Positions 1 to 8,439 of a stretch of DNA of 64,000 nucleotides are shown here, piece by piece (the stretch's first letter is position 1; every line of letters begins with the position of its first letter). The position numbers and the translations under genes are program-made. The stretch spans positions 62,001 through 126,000 of the forward strand of contig NZ_VOXD01000010.1 of NCBI RefSeq assembly GCF_008014675.1. The letters run 5' to 3'. Source of the DNA: Neolewinella aurantiaca (GTDB lineage: Bacteria; Bacteroidota; Bacteroidia; Chitinophagales; Saprospiraceae). The notes beneath the pieces were generated by a model that did no database searches, was not told where the DNA came from, and saw only the letters and a program-made list of their open reading frames with translations.

Positions 1-732
1 GTAGCGGCTTTCTTCGGCTACGGCGCTTTCGAACATCTGCTCGCTTACGGGCAGTGCTTTTGCGGTTACGTTGGCGCAGGCATTGTCGTAGTTGTGCTGA
101 TGATTCGGGGTTCCGAAGTCACACTTCAGCACCTGATTCGCCCGTTGCAGGACATCACCGGTTTCAGCATCGATCACTACGTACCAGATGTCGGAATCGG
201 CAGCATGCCGATCGATCATCACGCGGTAAGCGAGGCGGAGGCCGGCTTTGGTCACGTAATAAGCGGTCTTGGCCCGGATGGGTTCCGGGCTGGCAGCAGT
301 CCAGCTGAACAGAGCCTCATCACCGTCGGCTCCTATTGCTACGGGGTTCCCGAAGGCAGGAGTCACCGCATTTACCGCCGTTGCGATAGCTGCTTGGGCG
401 CTCAACGCCGGTGCAGGGTAAGGAACTGCGGCAAGGCCGGTAGCGAGATCGCTCGTGCGGTGCACCAGCTTATCGTTACGGAAGTGAAGCGAAGCCTGAG
501 CGTTAAGCAGCGGCAAGCCGTGCAGTTGCTGCACGACGTAGATGTGCCGGGTGCCACTGGGGCTGACGTAGTTGTCGGTGATCCGGAGATCATCGATGTC
601 GGCCGCTTCGAGGCCGAAGGAGGCGTACTCTTTCTGGAGGTAATCGAGGGCAATTTTGCCATCAGCCTGAGCAATGAGGGTAGTGGTTGCTCCCAGCAAG
701 AGTAGGAGAACGGAAGTTAATATTCTTTTCAT
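1..732 (-). CDS. M36 (fungalysin)-type metallopeptidase, N-terminal part, cut by the window edge
   Basis: An open frame of 244 codons runs from the ATG at 732 to the first base of the window without a stop, so only the N-terminus is here. Residues 1-22 form a signal peptide ending in LIAQ. The next ~60 residues (LDYLQKEYASFGLEAADI, then YVVQQLHGLPLLNAQASLHF) match the FTP propeptide domain that precedes secreted M36/M4 peptidases, followed by a PepSY-like segment (YRVMIDRHAADSDIWYVVID). The zinc motif would lie beyond the edge. A good Bacteroidota promoter lies 40 bp upstream. Exported peptidase is well supported; the M36 subclass is inferred from the propeptide. Confidence 0.75.
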   Translation of the reverse strand, partial: MKRILTSVLLLLLGATTTLIAQADGKIALDYLQKEYASFGLEAADIDDLRITDNYVSPSGTRHIYVVQQLHGLPLLNAQASLHFRNDKLVHRTSDLATGLAAVPYPAPALSAQAAIATAVNAVTPAFGNPVAIGADGDEALFSWTAASPEPIRAKTAYYVTKAGLRLAYRVMIDRHAADSDIWYVVIDAETGDVLQRANQVLKCDFGTPNHQHNYDNACANVTAKALPVSEQMFESAVAEESRY

Positions 733-771
733 ACTAGATTTGAACAGTGAAATATTATGTGAATTGGCTCC

Positions 772-799
772 CAAAGCTAAGAAATGATTGTTGCACCAA
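772..799 (-). promoter_or_regulatory. Bacteroidota-type promoter for the M36 peptidase gene
   Basis: On the minus strand a -33 TTG (797-799) is followed after a 17-base spacer by TAGCTTTG (772-779), an exact match to the TAnnTTTG -7 box. The predicted start lies about 33 bases before the ATG at 732. Confidence 0.6.
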
Positions 800-856
800 C
801 TATCCATATAATAGCCGGAATGAGAAAATGTTAAATATTTGTCGGTACTTCGGAGT

Positions 857-2410
857 ATGGAAGACACTTTAATCAGCCGGCGATGCCTCTTTACCTTGCT
901 TTTCATAGCCTTTCTCTGCACCTGCGGCCGCGCCCAGCATACAATACTGCAAAACGAAACTGCCGACCGCGAACTCCGGGCAGTTTGGATGGCTACCGTC
1001 CTGAACATTGATTACCCACAAAACCCTACCCCGAGTGCTGCAACCCTGCAGGCTGATTTTAAAAGCCAGCTCTACCGGCTGCGTCAGGCGGGCATGAACG
1101 CAATTTTTGTACAAGTTCGCCCCGCCGGAGATGCGATTTACCCCAGCAGTCTGGCCCCCTGGAGCGAATGGCTCACCGGCGTACAGGGCAAAGCCCCGGT
1201 CAGCGATTTCGACCCTCTGGCCTACATGATCAAAACTGCCCATGCGCAGGGCATCGAACTGCACGCATGGGTGAACCCCTACCGCGTTGCGATGACGATG
1301 GACAGTCTCGACAAAGCCCCCAACCACCTGCTGAACACCCACCCCGAATGGGTCCGCGCCTACAATGGCCGGCGCTACCTGGATCCCGGCCTGCCCGAAG
1401 TGCGCGCTCATCTCGGCGAAGTGATCGACGAACTGATCAGTAATTATGACCTCGATGGTATCCATTTCGATGATTACTTCTACCCCTACCCCGCCGCCGG
1501 GCAGCCCTTCCCTGATCGGGAAACCTTCGCCCGTTACAGGCGTAGCCAGCAACTGGCCGACTGGCGCCGCGGCAACGTGAATACCTTCATCGCAGAAACC
1601 CACCGCAGAATCAAAGCGAAGAAACCCTGGATTCACTTCGGCATCAGCCCTTACGGTGTATGGCGCAACCAAAGTCAGGACCCCGTCCGAGGCAGCGCTA
1701 CGCGCGCTTCGGTCAGCAGCTATGACGACCTCTACGGCGACGCCCTCCACTGGGCCAACAACGGTACGGTCGATTATCTGCTGCCCCAGCTTTACTGGAG
1801 CATGAACTACGCTCCGGCCGGTTATAAAGTGCTCGCCGACTGGTGGGCCGCCAACACCCCCGCCAGTGTTGCGCTCTACACCGGCCACGCAGCCTATAAA
1901 GTAGGCACCGACCCCGCCGACCCCGACGCCTGGAACACCCTCGAAGAGCTACCTAATCAAGTTGCCTACAACCGCAACCTGCCGGCAGTAAGTGGCAGCG
2001 TTTTCTTCAGTTCCAAATCCATCCTCCTCAATCCCTTCGGGCTTGCCCAGCGTATGGCCGACGTCTACCCCGCTCCCGCTTTACTCCCCGAAAGAATTGC
2101 CCCCTCCCCCGTTACGATGCGCAAGGTGAAAGTTTACAAACCCAAACGCACAGAAAAAGGGATGCTCCTGGTGTGGGAAGTAGACAAAAAACTGCCAAAA
2201 GAAGAAGTACCGTACTACTACGCAGTCTATCGTTCCGGCGGAGGAACTCCCACCACGCTACTGCACATAACTCCTTATGGCCAGGGGTGCCACCGACTCC
2301 ATTACTACGATACAACTGCGGATGCAGCAGTATCGTACGATTATGCTGTGGTGCCTTTAGACCGGTACCACCGGGCACTGTCCGGCAACCTGCAGGCTTC
2401 GGTTCGGTAG
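857..2410 (+). CDS. GHL10/DUF187 family glycosidase-like exported protein (YngK-like)
   Basis: 517 aa. The ATG at 857 is preferred to the TTG at 839 because it starts a compact signal peptide ending CTCGRAQ. Residues ~30-330 carry the signatures of the GHL10 TIM-barrel family: LRAVWMATVLNIDYP, AIFVQVRPAGDAIYP, a HAWVNPYR strand end and DGIHFDDYFYPYP with the conserved acidic pair. A C-terminal ~95-residue segment looks like a fibronectin-III-type domain. The family is thought to act on envelope or extracellular glycans, but few members have a proven substrate. The signal-peptide codons contain a copy of the dispersed DNA word (914-935). Transcribed convergently with the exonuclease gene 26 bp downstream. 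Confidence 0.85.
   Translation: MEDTLISRRCLFTLLFIAFLCTCGRAQHTILQNETADRELRAVWMATVLNIDYPQNPTPSAATLQADFKSQLYRLRQAGMNAIFVQVRPAGDAIYPSSLAPWSEWLTGVQGKAPVSDFDPLAYMIKTAHAQGIELHAWVNPYRVAMTMDSLDKAPNHLLNTHPEWVRAYNGRRYLDPGLPEVRAHLGEVIDELISNYDLDGIHFDDYFYPYPAAGQPFPDRETFARYRRSQQLADWRRGNVNTFIAETHRRIKAKKPWIHFGISPYGVWRNQSQDPVRGSATRASVSSYDDLYGDALHWANNGTVDYLLPQLYWSMNYAPAGYKVLADWWAANTPASVALYTGHAAYKVGTDPADPDAWNTLEELPNQVAYNRNLPAVSGSVFFSSKSILLNPFGLAQRMADVYPAPALLPERIAPSPVTMRKVKVYKPKRTEKGMLLVWEVDKKLPKEEVPYYYAVYRSGGGTPTTLLHITPYGQGCHRLHYYDTTADAAVSYDYAVVPLDRYHRALSGNLQASVR
914..935 (-). repeat. dispersed 22-bp DNA word, copy 1
   Basis: Reverse orientation, one mismatch to the consensus, core exact. It overlaps the end of the signal peptide of the GHL10 gene and reads there as CTCGRA. 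Confidence 0.75.
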
Positions 2411-2436
2411 CTTTAGCCTCAAGGCCGGCGGGACGG

Positions 2437-3186
2437 TTAATCCGCTACCTGCACCTGGTCATCTTCCAGCAACGGCTTGAGCTGGTAGCGGAAAAACAGC
2501 TGGGCCGTGGCCAGCACGTCTTTTTCGCAGTAAGTAGCAATGCGCTCCAAATCGTCTTCCTCCCAGAACACGCGGCCAACCTGACTGCCGTCGATGTCGT
2601 CCTTCGGGGTAGGAAAGCCCAGGACGCCCGCCAGGAGTTTCAGGGAAGTATAGGACTTGTAATCGCCGAATTTCCAAAGCTCCATTGTATCCAGGAGGTG
2701 CTTGGTTTCCCATGGCTTTTTACCGGCAATGTCGAGCATTTTCGGCAGCGGGAGCTGGTTAGCGATCAACCGCCGGCACATGTACGGCACGTCGAATTCC
2801 TTGATGTTATGCCCACAGATGAACTGGGTATGAATATTACCGTAGTACTGGTCGAGCATGGCGCTGAACTCCTGCAACAGTACTTTTTCGTCACGATCAG
2901 CGAAGGACTTGAGTCGAATTTTCAACCGTTTGTCTTTATCGCGGTAAACAGCCCCCACACTGATGCAGACGATCTTACCGAACTCAGCATAAATAGCGGC
3001 TTTATCGATATAACTGCTTGCGTTTTCCTCTTCGGTCAGTTCTTCGCCGTACCGCTTGAGCACTCCGGGGGCTTTCAGGCCCCAGAGGTACTGGAAGGTT
3101 TCGTCGAGGTCACTGTAAGTAGCGCGACCACTCACGGTTTCGATGTCAAGAAAGAGGACTTTGGTTGCGTCGATGTGCTCGATCAT
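2437..3186 (-). CDS. predicted 3'-5' exonuclease related to the PolB proofreading domain
   Basis: 249 aa, the full length of this stand-alone exonuclease family. The three DEDD-type motifs are visible: Exo I FLDIET (D14 and E16), Exo II in CGHNIKEFDVP near residue 125, and Exo III YCEKD near 215, a YxxxD arrangement (DEDDy). It should remove nucleotides from DNA or RNA 3' ends with two metal ions; the cellular substrate is not known. ATG at 3186 with an AT-rich upstream spacer. Convergent with the GHL10 gene. Confidence 0.85.
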   Translation of the reverse strand: MIEHIDATKVLFLDIETVSGRATYSDLDETFQYLWGLKAPGVLKRYGEELTEEENASSYIDKAAIYAEFGKIVCISVGAVYRDKDKRLKIRLKSFADRDEKVLLQEFSAMLDQYYGNIHTQFICGHNIKEFDVPYMCRRLIANQLPLPKMLDIAGKKPWETKHLLDTMELWKFGDYKSYTSLKLLAGVLGFPTPKDDIDGSQVGRVFWEEDDLERIATYCEKDVLATAQLFFRYQLKPLLEDDQVQVAD

Positions 3187-3331
3187 TAATGCTGTACTTT
3201 AGTATTCAGTAGGGATATTACCAAAGATACGCATTTAGTAGCAAATAGTTGAATTGTTGCAAAAACATTACTTATTTGATAATAAATAATTGAAGTGTCA
3301 CTTTGTGGCTTCTGGTATCTTCCGGTTATTG

Positions 3332-3353
3332 GGGCGCAAACGCAGGTGCAAAG
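3332..3353 (+). repeat. dispersed 22-bp DNA word, copy 2 (exact)
   Basis: Perfect match to the consensus with AAA in the variable triplet. It lies between the exonuclease start (3186) and the stop of the glycosyltransferase gene (3388) and continues into GTGGGTTTT, an extension shared with other intergenic copies. Confidence 0.9.
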
Positions 3354-3387
3354 TGGGTTTTGGGGAGGCAATGAATCGTTTCTTTTA

Positions 3388-4086
3388 TTACCATGGCTTG
3401 AGCATGGTTCGATACCTGCTGATCATTTCCTCCTCCGGCGCACCGGCTTTGTACATCCGAAACACTTTGAGGTTGGCCATTTGTACTTTGTACCATCCGT
3501 TGGCCCGGTACTTCCGGGCCGAAACGGTTACCGAGCGGGGAATAACCCGAAAGGGAATTCCTTTTTCCCAGATTCGCTCGATGATATCATAATCCTCCAT
3601 AATGCGCATATCCCTGAAACCTTCAAGTTCCTGAAAAGTCTGCATCGACAGGTAAAGCGATTGGTCGCCGCCCCTGCAGGCCAGTCCGTTGAAACGGGTA
3701 CAATAAGCATTGATCCAAAGCAGGGGGTGCCACATATCGAACTTGAAGCGGTAACAGCCTACGGGATAACCTTCGGAGATTGCCTTTTTGATGTCTTCGT
3801 AGAAACCTTCGGGGGGCCGGGTGTCGGCATGGATAAAGTACACCGCGTCGAAGCGGTCCTGGTTCAGGCGGGCAGCTTCGTTCATCTGCTGCGCCCGCCC
3901 ACAGCGGTTGCAGTGCAGATGATTGACCGTGGGGAACTGACTGAGCACCTTTGCGGTATCATCCGTACTTCCACCGTCCGCGATGGTTATCTGGCTACCT
4001 GGGGGTAAACCTGAGAGTAAAACGGGGAGTAAAGAGCGAAGATTTTCTGCTTCGTTAAGGGCAGGAGTAATAACGTGTAAACGCAT
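3388..4086 (-). CDS. family 2 glycosyltransferase (TIGR04283 type)
   Basis: 232 aa, GT-A fold. The N-terminus starts MRLHVITPALNEAENL, followed by ITIADGGSTDDT (nucleotide-sugar binding) and a DxD-like IHADTRPP around residue 85. The C-terminal FRDMRIMEDYDIIERI matches the acceptor region. This resembles the TIGR04283 group of small cytosolic transferases often found beside radical-SAM or selenium-related genes; none is seen here. The donor and acceptor cannot be told. A 63-bp hairpin element sits just upstream. Confidence 0.85.
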   Translation of the reverse strand: MRLHVITPALNEAENLRSLLPVLLSGLPPGSQITIADGGSTDDTAKVLSQFPTVNHLHCNRCGRAQQMNEAARLNQDRFDAVYFIHADTRPPEGFYEDIKKAISEGYPVGCYRFKFDMWHPLLWINAYCTRFNGLACRGGDQSLYLSMQTFQELEGFRDMRIMEDYDIIERIWEKGIPFRVIPRSVTVSARKYRANGWYKVQMANLKVFRMYKAGAPEEEMISRYRTMLKPW

Positions 4087-4105
4087 ATCAGAATTAAGAT
4101 CAACC

Positions 4106-4168
4106 TAGTGCTCTGTCAAACCTAAACGTGGTAGTAGCCTGCGGCATAATCGACCTGACGGAGCACTA
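4106..4168. repeat. 63-bp hairpin element, MITE-like
   Basis: TAGTGCTCTGTCA (4106-4118) is matched in inverse by TGACGGAGCACTA (4156-4168) with one mismatch. The inner 33 bases (4115-4147) recur at 17260-17292 with about 80% identity, so this is a repeated unit and not a simple terminator. It lies between the glycosyltransferase start and the rlmI stop. Confidence 0.6.
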
Positions 4169-4215
4169 ATGCCGTAAGGTACGAAAACGATAAAGTCTCC
4201 GGATTAGCCCGGCGC

Positions 4216-5409
4216 CTAATTAAGGCGATAATAACCGGATTTCAGGTAAGCTCCTTCGGGGAACCCGATGGGGTGGTCGTCGTCGTGCGCAGTTTTTTCC
4301 AGCAGTGTCCATTTACGGCCTGAGGCCGTAAGAACTGCCTCCACCACCCGGAAGAAATCCTCTGCAGGCACCCGCGCCGAACAGGAGGCAGCGAGCAGAA
4401 TCCCACCCGGTTCGACCAGCGGAACGGCCAGTTTATTGATCCGGCGGTAAGCATCCAGCGCACCGGGGACTTCCTTTTCGCGCTTAGCGAAGCTGGGCGG
4501 ATCAACGATGACGACGCCGAAGGTTTCTCCTTTTTTTTGCATCCGCTCCAGGGCAACGAAGGCATCTTCGGCCAGGGTTTCGTGGCGGCGCTCTTCGCCG
4601 AAGTTCAGGACGACGTTGCGGCGGGCCATGGCAAGGGCCGGGGCGCTGATGTCCAGACTGACAACGCGGCGGGCTCCGCCGCCGAGCGCATGAACGCTGA
4701 AGCCGCCGGCATAGCTGAAGACGTCGAGCACGTCGTGACCTTTTGCCAGTTGGCCTATCCGCCGCCGGTTGGCGCGGTGATCGAGGAAGAAACCCGTTTT
4801 ATGGCCATGCACTACGTTGGCGACAAAAGATAAGCCGTGCTCCCGGAAGACAACGTCTTCGTCCGCCAGCTCACCGTGGATGACCTGTCCGTCGATAAAG
4901 CCCAAAGCCGCGGCGGCTTTTTCTACGTTGCGGGCGCAACGGAAGACGGCCGTTTCGGCCGCGGCGGCTTCAACGATGACCGGGATGAGACCGGAGAGCC
5001 AGGGGAACCAGACGGGAGAATAGACCTTGATGACGGCGACGCCGGCGTAGACATCGACGACCAGGCCGGGGAAGCCATCGTTCTCGCCGTGCAGCAGGCG
5101 GTATCCGTTCGTGTCCGTTGCAAGCAATGCCTCCCGAACCTTCTTTGCATCCTGCGTCCGCGCCCGAAAGAAATCGTTGTTGATCTGCGCCGGGCTACCC
5201 TGGTGTAACACCCGAATCCGGATCGGTGAATCGGGGTCGTAGAGCCCGACACCGATGAATTTGTTTTTCTTGAAGCTGAAGATCACCGCGAGGTCGCCGG
5301 CTTTGCCTTCGCCTTTGATTTTGGCTATTGCGCCATCGAACAGCCACGGATGACCGGATTTAAGGGCGCGCTCACCTGCGGCGGTGAGCGTTACGGGCAA
5401 ACGGTTCAT
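4216..5409 (-). CDS. rlmI: class I SAM-dependent rRNA cytosine methyltransferase (RlmI family)
   Basis: 397 aa, close to E. coli RlmI, which makes m5C1962 in 23S rRNA. A PUA domain occupies about residues 5-75 (LKSGHPWLFDGAIAKIKG). The Rossmann methyltransferase domain shows motif I DVFSYAGGFSVHALGGGA, an LDIS acidic strand end and VIVDPPSFAKR (motif IV). The ATG at 5409 is chosen because the PUA domain begins there; a longer frame to 5535 would overlap the gmhA gene. It starts 11 bases after the gmhA stop, so the two are probably one transcript. A one-base-longer variant of the dispersed DNA word lies inside (5143-5165) and encodes ARTQDAK. Confidence 0.85.
   Translation of the reverse strand: MNRLPVTLTAAGERALKSGHPWLFDGAIAKIKGEGKAGDLAVIFSFKKNKFIGVGLYDPDSPIRIRVLHQGSPAQINNDFFRARTQDAKKVREALLATDTNGYRLLHGENDGFPGLVVDVYAGVAVIKVYSPVWFPWLSGLIPVIVEAAAAETAVFRCARNVEKAAAALGFIDGQVIHGELADEDVVFREHGLSFVANVVHGHKTGFFLDHRANRRRIGQLAKGHDVLDVFSYAGGFSVHALGGGARRVVSLDISAPALAMARRNVVLNFGEERRHETLAEDAFVALERMQKKGETFGVVIVDPPSFAKREKEVPGALDAYRRINKLAVPLVEPGGILLAASCSARVPAEDFFRVVEAVLTASGRKWTLLEKTAHDDDHPIGFPEGAYLKSGYYRLN
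5143..5165 (-). repeat. dispersed DNA word, copy 3 (one extra base)
   Basis: Identical to the exact copies except for one inserted T after CTTTGCA. It lies inside rlmI, where the coding strand reads RARTQDAK. Confidence 0.6.
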
Positions 5410-5420
5410 GGACGGGTGAT

Positions 5421-5999
5421 TTAACGGGGAAAAATGGTGGCCTCTACGATTTCGCACAGGGTGTGCCCGATGTGCATATGGCACTCCTGAATGCGCGGCG
5501 TATCCGTTGAAGGCACCCGAAGAATGAGGTCGCAAGCTTCCTTCAGAGCTCCGCCATCCGCTCCGGTAAAACCGATGGTTACCATACCGTTTTCGTTAGC
5601 TTGCGCAACGGCTTTTACCACGTTCGGCGAATTGCCGGAAGTAGACATCGCGATCAGAACATCTCCTTCCTGGCCGATGGCGGTGATCCAGCGGGCGTAC
5701 ACATCATCGAACGAATAATCGTTCGCTACCGCCGTGATGTATGAGGTATTTACGTGCAGTGCTTCGGCAAAAAGTGCCGGCCGGTCGTAGTAGTAACGCC
5801 CCGAGAGTTCGGCCGCGAGGTGCTGGGCATCGGCCGCCGATCCGCCGTTTCCGCAAAAGAAGACTTTGCGTCCGTTGCGGTAAGCCCTCACGATCGCTTC
5901 GGTCATTTCTACAATGAGGTTCACCGTAAATTCATCAGACAGCAGTTGCTGTTTGAGGTCTATTGCGTTTTGCAGGTTTTTGCGGATAGTGGATTGCAT
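5421..5999 (-). CDS. gmhA: SIS-domain phosphoheptose isomerase
   Basis: 192 aa, the normal length of GmhA, which converts sedoheptulose-7-phosphate to D-glycero-D-manno-heptose-7-phosphate for LPS core heptose. A helical N-terminus precedes the SIS fold with FFCGNGGSAADAQHLAAELSGRY, the signature with the Ser/Asp/His active-site residues, then MSTSGNSPNVVKA and a C-terminal ECHMHIGHTLCEIVE that supplies the metal/active-site His. The ATG at 5999 is used because that is where the family's N-terminal helix starts. An exact -7 box lies only five bases upstream of it. Likely co-transcribed with rlmI. Confidence 0.9.
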   Translation of the reverse strand: MQSTIRKNLQNAIDLKQQLLSDEFTVNLIVEMTEAIVRAYRNGRKVFFCGNGGSAADAQHLAAELSGRYYYDRPALFAEALHVNTSYITAVANDYSFDDVYARWITAIGQEGDVLIAMSTSGNSPNVVKAVAQANENGMVTIGFTGADGGALKEACDLILRVPSTDTPRIQECHMHIGHTLCEIVEATIFPR

Positions 6000-6003
6000 T
6001 CTG

Positions 6004-6011
6004 CAAAGGTA
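6004..6011 (-). promoter_or_regulatory. possible -7 box of gmhA
   Basis: TACCTTTG on the minus strand matches TAnnTTTG exactly. It sits so close to the ATG at 5999 that the mRNA would be almost leaderless. No clear -33 TTG is seen. Confidence 0.35.
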
Positions 6012-6029
6012 GTTGGTAGAAGGTAGAAT

Positions 6030-6152
6030 GTAGTGGGTAGTGCTCCTGCACGGGATAGGCATCGGAGTAGAAGTTGGTAGAGGGTAGTGCTACCGCACGG
6101 GATAGCTGTCGAAATCGTAGCGGGTAGAACGTAGTGGGTAGTGCTACTGCAC
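6030..6152. repeat. three imperfect short repeats between ald and gmhA
   Basis: Near-identical segments starting GTAGTGGGTAGTGCT or GTAGAGGGTAGTGCT and continuing to GCACGGGATAG occur at 6030-6058, 6078-6105 and 6131-6152 (the last shortened), separated by 19-25 bases. They fill most of the spacer between gmhA and ald. Open frames here are low-complexity repeat translations and not genes. Confidence 0.7.
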
Positions 6153-6165
6153 AATTTTTCACCTT

Positions 6166-7401
6166 CTACATTCCACTCGTCATCAGCAAGTCGATATCGG
6201 TGCAACGCATCTCGAACCGTTTACCGAGGTAGTCGTTCGTGAGGCAGCCGCGGAAGGTATAAACGCCGTGCCGCATACCCGCCCGGTGCAGGATGAAGTG
6301 CTCGAAAGACCTGGCTCCGTCGGCTTTGAGGAGCATGGGAACAAGGACGTTGCTGACCGCAATACTGGCCGTACGCCCTACCCTGCTGGCGAGGTTGGGG
6401 ACGCAGCAGTGGATTACGTCATGCTTTACGAAGGTGGGCTTATCCAGGCTGGTGAGTTCGCTGGTGGCGAAACAGCCACCCTGATCGATGCTCACGTCTA
6501 TAATGACGGAGCCGGGGCGCATCTGGCTCACCATTTCTTCGCTTACCATTACCGGTGCGCGGCCGTTTTCGGCGTGAATAGCACCAATTGCGACTTCGGC
6601 GGTAACGAGTTCGCGGCGCAGATAGAGGGGGTTGATGGCGCTGGTGTACAACTGGCGGCCAACACTGTTTTGGAGGCGCATCAGTTTATGGATGTTATCA
6701 TCGAAGATGCGAACTTCGGCGCCCATGCCCAAGGCGGCGCGGGTGGCGTATTCAGCTACAACTCCTCCTCCTAGGATAACAACTTTCGCACTGGGCACTC
6801 CGGAGACGCCGCCTAACAGAACGCCGGGTCCTCCTTGGGCGGAGGACAGCAAATGTGCCGCGGTCTGAATAGCGGAAATGCCCGCCATTTCGCTCATAAT
6901 GCGAACAAGCGGAAAGCAGCCCTCTTCGTCCTGCAGGTACTCCATCGCCAGCGCGATGATACGCTTATGCTTGAGGCGGTAGAGGTACTCGGCACTGATG
7001 GTTGGCAACTGCAACGGACTGATGAGCACCGTGTTGGGCTGCATCATGTCGATTTCCTCCAGCGTAGGCGGAGCTACCTTCAGGATAACCTGGGCTTTTC
7101 GGTAGACTTCCTGAGCGGAGTAAGCTATTTCTCCTCCACTTTCGCTGTAGGCATGGTCGGTGAAATTGCTGGCTGCGCCAGCCTTCGTTTCAATCAGGAC
7201 GCGGTGGCCGCGGCTGCTTAGGTTGGCAACGCCACTGGGTACCAGGGCAACACGTTTTTCCTGCAGCGTAATTTCTTTGGGGATACCGATATATAAAGAT
7301 TCCTGCTTATGCTGCACAGCAAGCGTTTCGGTTTGGGTCTGGCCGTAGCCTGACGTTAGCTCCTCCGGGAGAGATACCTTTTTTTTATCCTTACTGCTCA
7401 T
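6166..7401 (-). CDS. ald: alanine dehydrogenase
   Basis: 411 aa. NAD-dependent reversible deamination of L-alanine to pyruvate and ammonia. The AlaDH/PNT N-terminal domain begins at about residue 40 (IGIPKEITLQEKRVALVPSG) and includes the catalytic region VILKVAPPTLEE. The Rossmann part shows VVILGGGVVAEYATRAALGMGA near residue 215, and the end has HCCVPNLASRVGRTASIAVSN, all typical. Compared with ~370-residue classical enzymes there is a ~35-residue charged N-terminal extension (SSKDKKKVSLPEEL). The ATG at 7401 was preferred to an upstream frame start at 7440. Divergent from the barrel-protein gene at 7617. Confidence 0.9.
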   Translation of the reverse strand: MSSKDKKKVSLPEELTSGYGQTQTETLAVQHKQESLYIGIPKEITLQEKRVALVPSGVANLSSRGHRVLIETKAGAASNFTDHAYSESGGEIAYSAQEVYRKAQVILKVAPPTLEEIDMMQPNTVLISPLQLPTISAEYLYRLKHKRIIALAMEYLQDEEGCFPLVRIMSEMAGISAIQTAAHLLSSAQGGPGVLLGGVSGVPSAKVVILGGGVVAEYATRAALGMGAEVRIFDDNIHKLMRLQNSVGRQLYTSAINPLYLRRELVTAEVAIGAIHAENGRAPVMVSEEMVSQMRPGSVIIDVSIDQGGCFATSELTSLDKPTFVKHDVIHCCVPNLASRVGRTASIAVSNVLVPMLLKADGARSFEHFILHRAGMRHGVYTFRGCLTNDYLGKRFEMRCTDIDLLMTSGM

Positions 7402-7483
7402 TGACGATGAATGGGTTACCCGTGCCTGTTGTGGTAACACTTTACGGGCGTCGAGGTTGTGTTTTTAGTGGCAAATTAGACAG

Positions 7484-7505
7484 GTGCGCTGACGCAGGTG
7501 CCGGA
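7484..7505 (+). repeat. dispersed DNA word, copy 4
   Basis: Core exact with TGA in the variable triplet; the AAAG end is replaced by CGGA. It lies in the spacer between the divergent ald and outer-membrane protein genes. Confidence 0.75.
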
Positions 7506-7616
7506 ATCCGTTTTAGGACGCCCGTTTTTCCGGCCTTGAAAAGCGTTAAAGTCCAACCTTCCGGCACAAAGACTTACCGGCTTGTCATTCTATCAATGAA
7601 TCAATGACACCGAATT

Positions 7617-8405
7617 ATGCGTTACCTATCCCTCTTAATCTGCCTTCTGGCGGGCCTTTCCCTCCATGCTCAACGCGAAAACAAATCTTCCAACGGCTGG
7701 GAGATCAGCGCGAGTTTTGCGCCGGAACTGAGTAAGCGTCCCCTGCTCAATGGCGTCCAGTTCGAAACCGATCCGAATGACATCCCGGTCAGTCAGCGGC
7801 CGCAAAATGGCGTTTACGATACCATCAACATTGCGGGACAGGACCGTATTTTCAGCGGAGATTACGTCTACGGGCAGAAGAGTTCTCCGGCAGATTCCGA
7901 CTTCTGGTTCGGCGCAACCATTACTGCCCATCGTCGTATCGGGACCAACTTTGACTTTTCCGCAGGGATGTTCTTCAACCAAGCAGGATACACTACCGGC
8001 GTTGACGACGAAATTATCCAGGGAGGTATCGTCAACACCAGCGCGCCCATTCTCTTCAACCTCGAGGAGGTTGAGCTCCGCTCCGTTGGCCTGACCTTGC
8101 GCGGCAACTATCACCTCTTGCCCGAGCGCCGGTTACACCCATATTTCGGGATGGGTATCAATGTTTACCATACCCATCGAAACCAGCGCCCCTTCGGCCG
8201 GGCCTATATCGGAGAGACCGTTGAAATTTTGCCCCTGAGCACACCTGTTCCTGATTTGACAAACAGTCAGATCAACCTGGATTTCGTTGCTACCGCAGGC
8301 TTACTTTTTCGAATTAGTGATGCCTGGTCGGTTGGGCTTAACGTTACGAGTACCCCGGTCCTGGGACCGGGTTTGGTGGGGATGCAGATTCGGCGGGAGT
8401 TGTGA
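7617..8405 (+). CDS. outer-membrane beta-barrel protein, function unknown
   Basis: 262 aa with a signal peptide (MRYLSLLICLLAGLSLHAQ). The rest alternates hydrophobic and polar residues in strands with aromatic girdles (GLTLRGNYHLLPERRLHPYFGMGINVYH, FVATAGLLFRISDAWSVGLN), the pattern of small PorT/OmpA-like barrels. The next plus-strand gene (8839-9654) has the same layout: FHYRVDERLEISAGFFF, LRPYVGLQGRFGVRHT and SPG-type ends are comparable. The two are probably distant paralogues. No ligand can be inferred. Confidence 0.7.
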   Translation: MRYLSLLICLLAGLSLHAQRENKSSNGWEISASFAPELSKRPLLNGVQFETDPNDIPVSQRPQNGVYDTINIAGQDRIFSGDYVYGQKSSPADSDFWFGATITAHRRIGTNFDFSAGMFFNQAGYTTGVDDEIIQGGIVNTSAPILFNLEEVELRSVGLTLRGNYHLLPERRLHPYFGMGINVYHTHRNQRPFGRAYIGETVEILPLSTPVPDLTNSQINLDFVATAGLLFRISDAWSVGLNVTSTPVLGPGLVGMQIRREL

Positions 8406-8439
8406 ATGAGCGCCTGTAGCCGACTCGCCTCGTGATGAG

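Noticed and set aside
398-419. GGGCGCTCAACGCCGGTGCAG as another copy of the dispersed DNA word
   Set aside because: It needs a four-base spacer and has C at the purine position; on the coding strand it reads as ordinary PAPALSAQ. Too weak.
2173-3189. Long plus-strand frame opposite the exonuclease gene
   Set aside because: It is the antisense of a gene with clear DEDD motifs; GC-rich codon bias opens such frames throughout the window.
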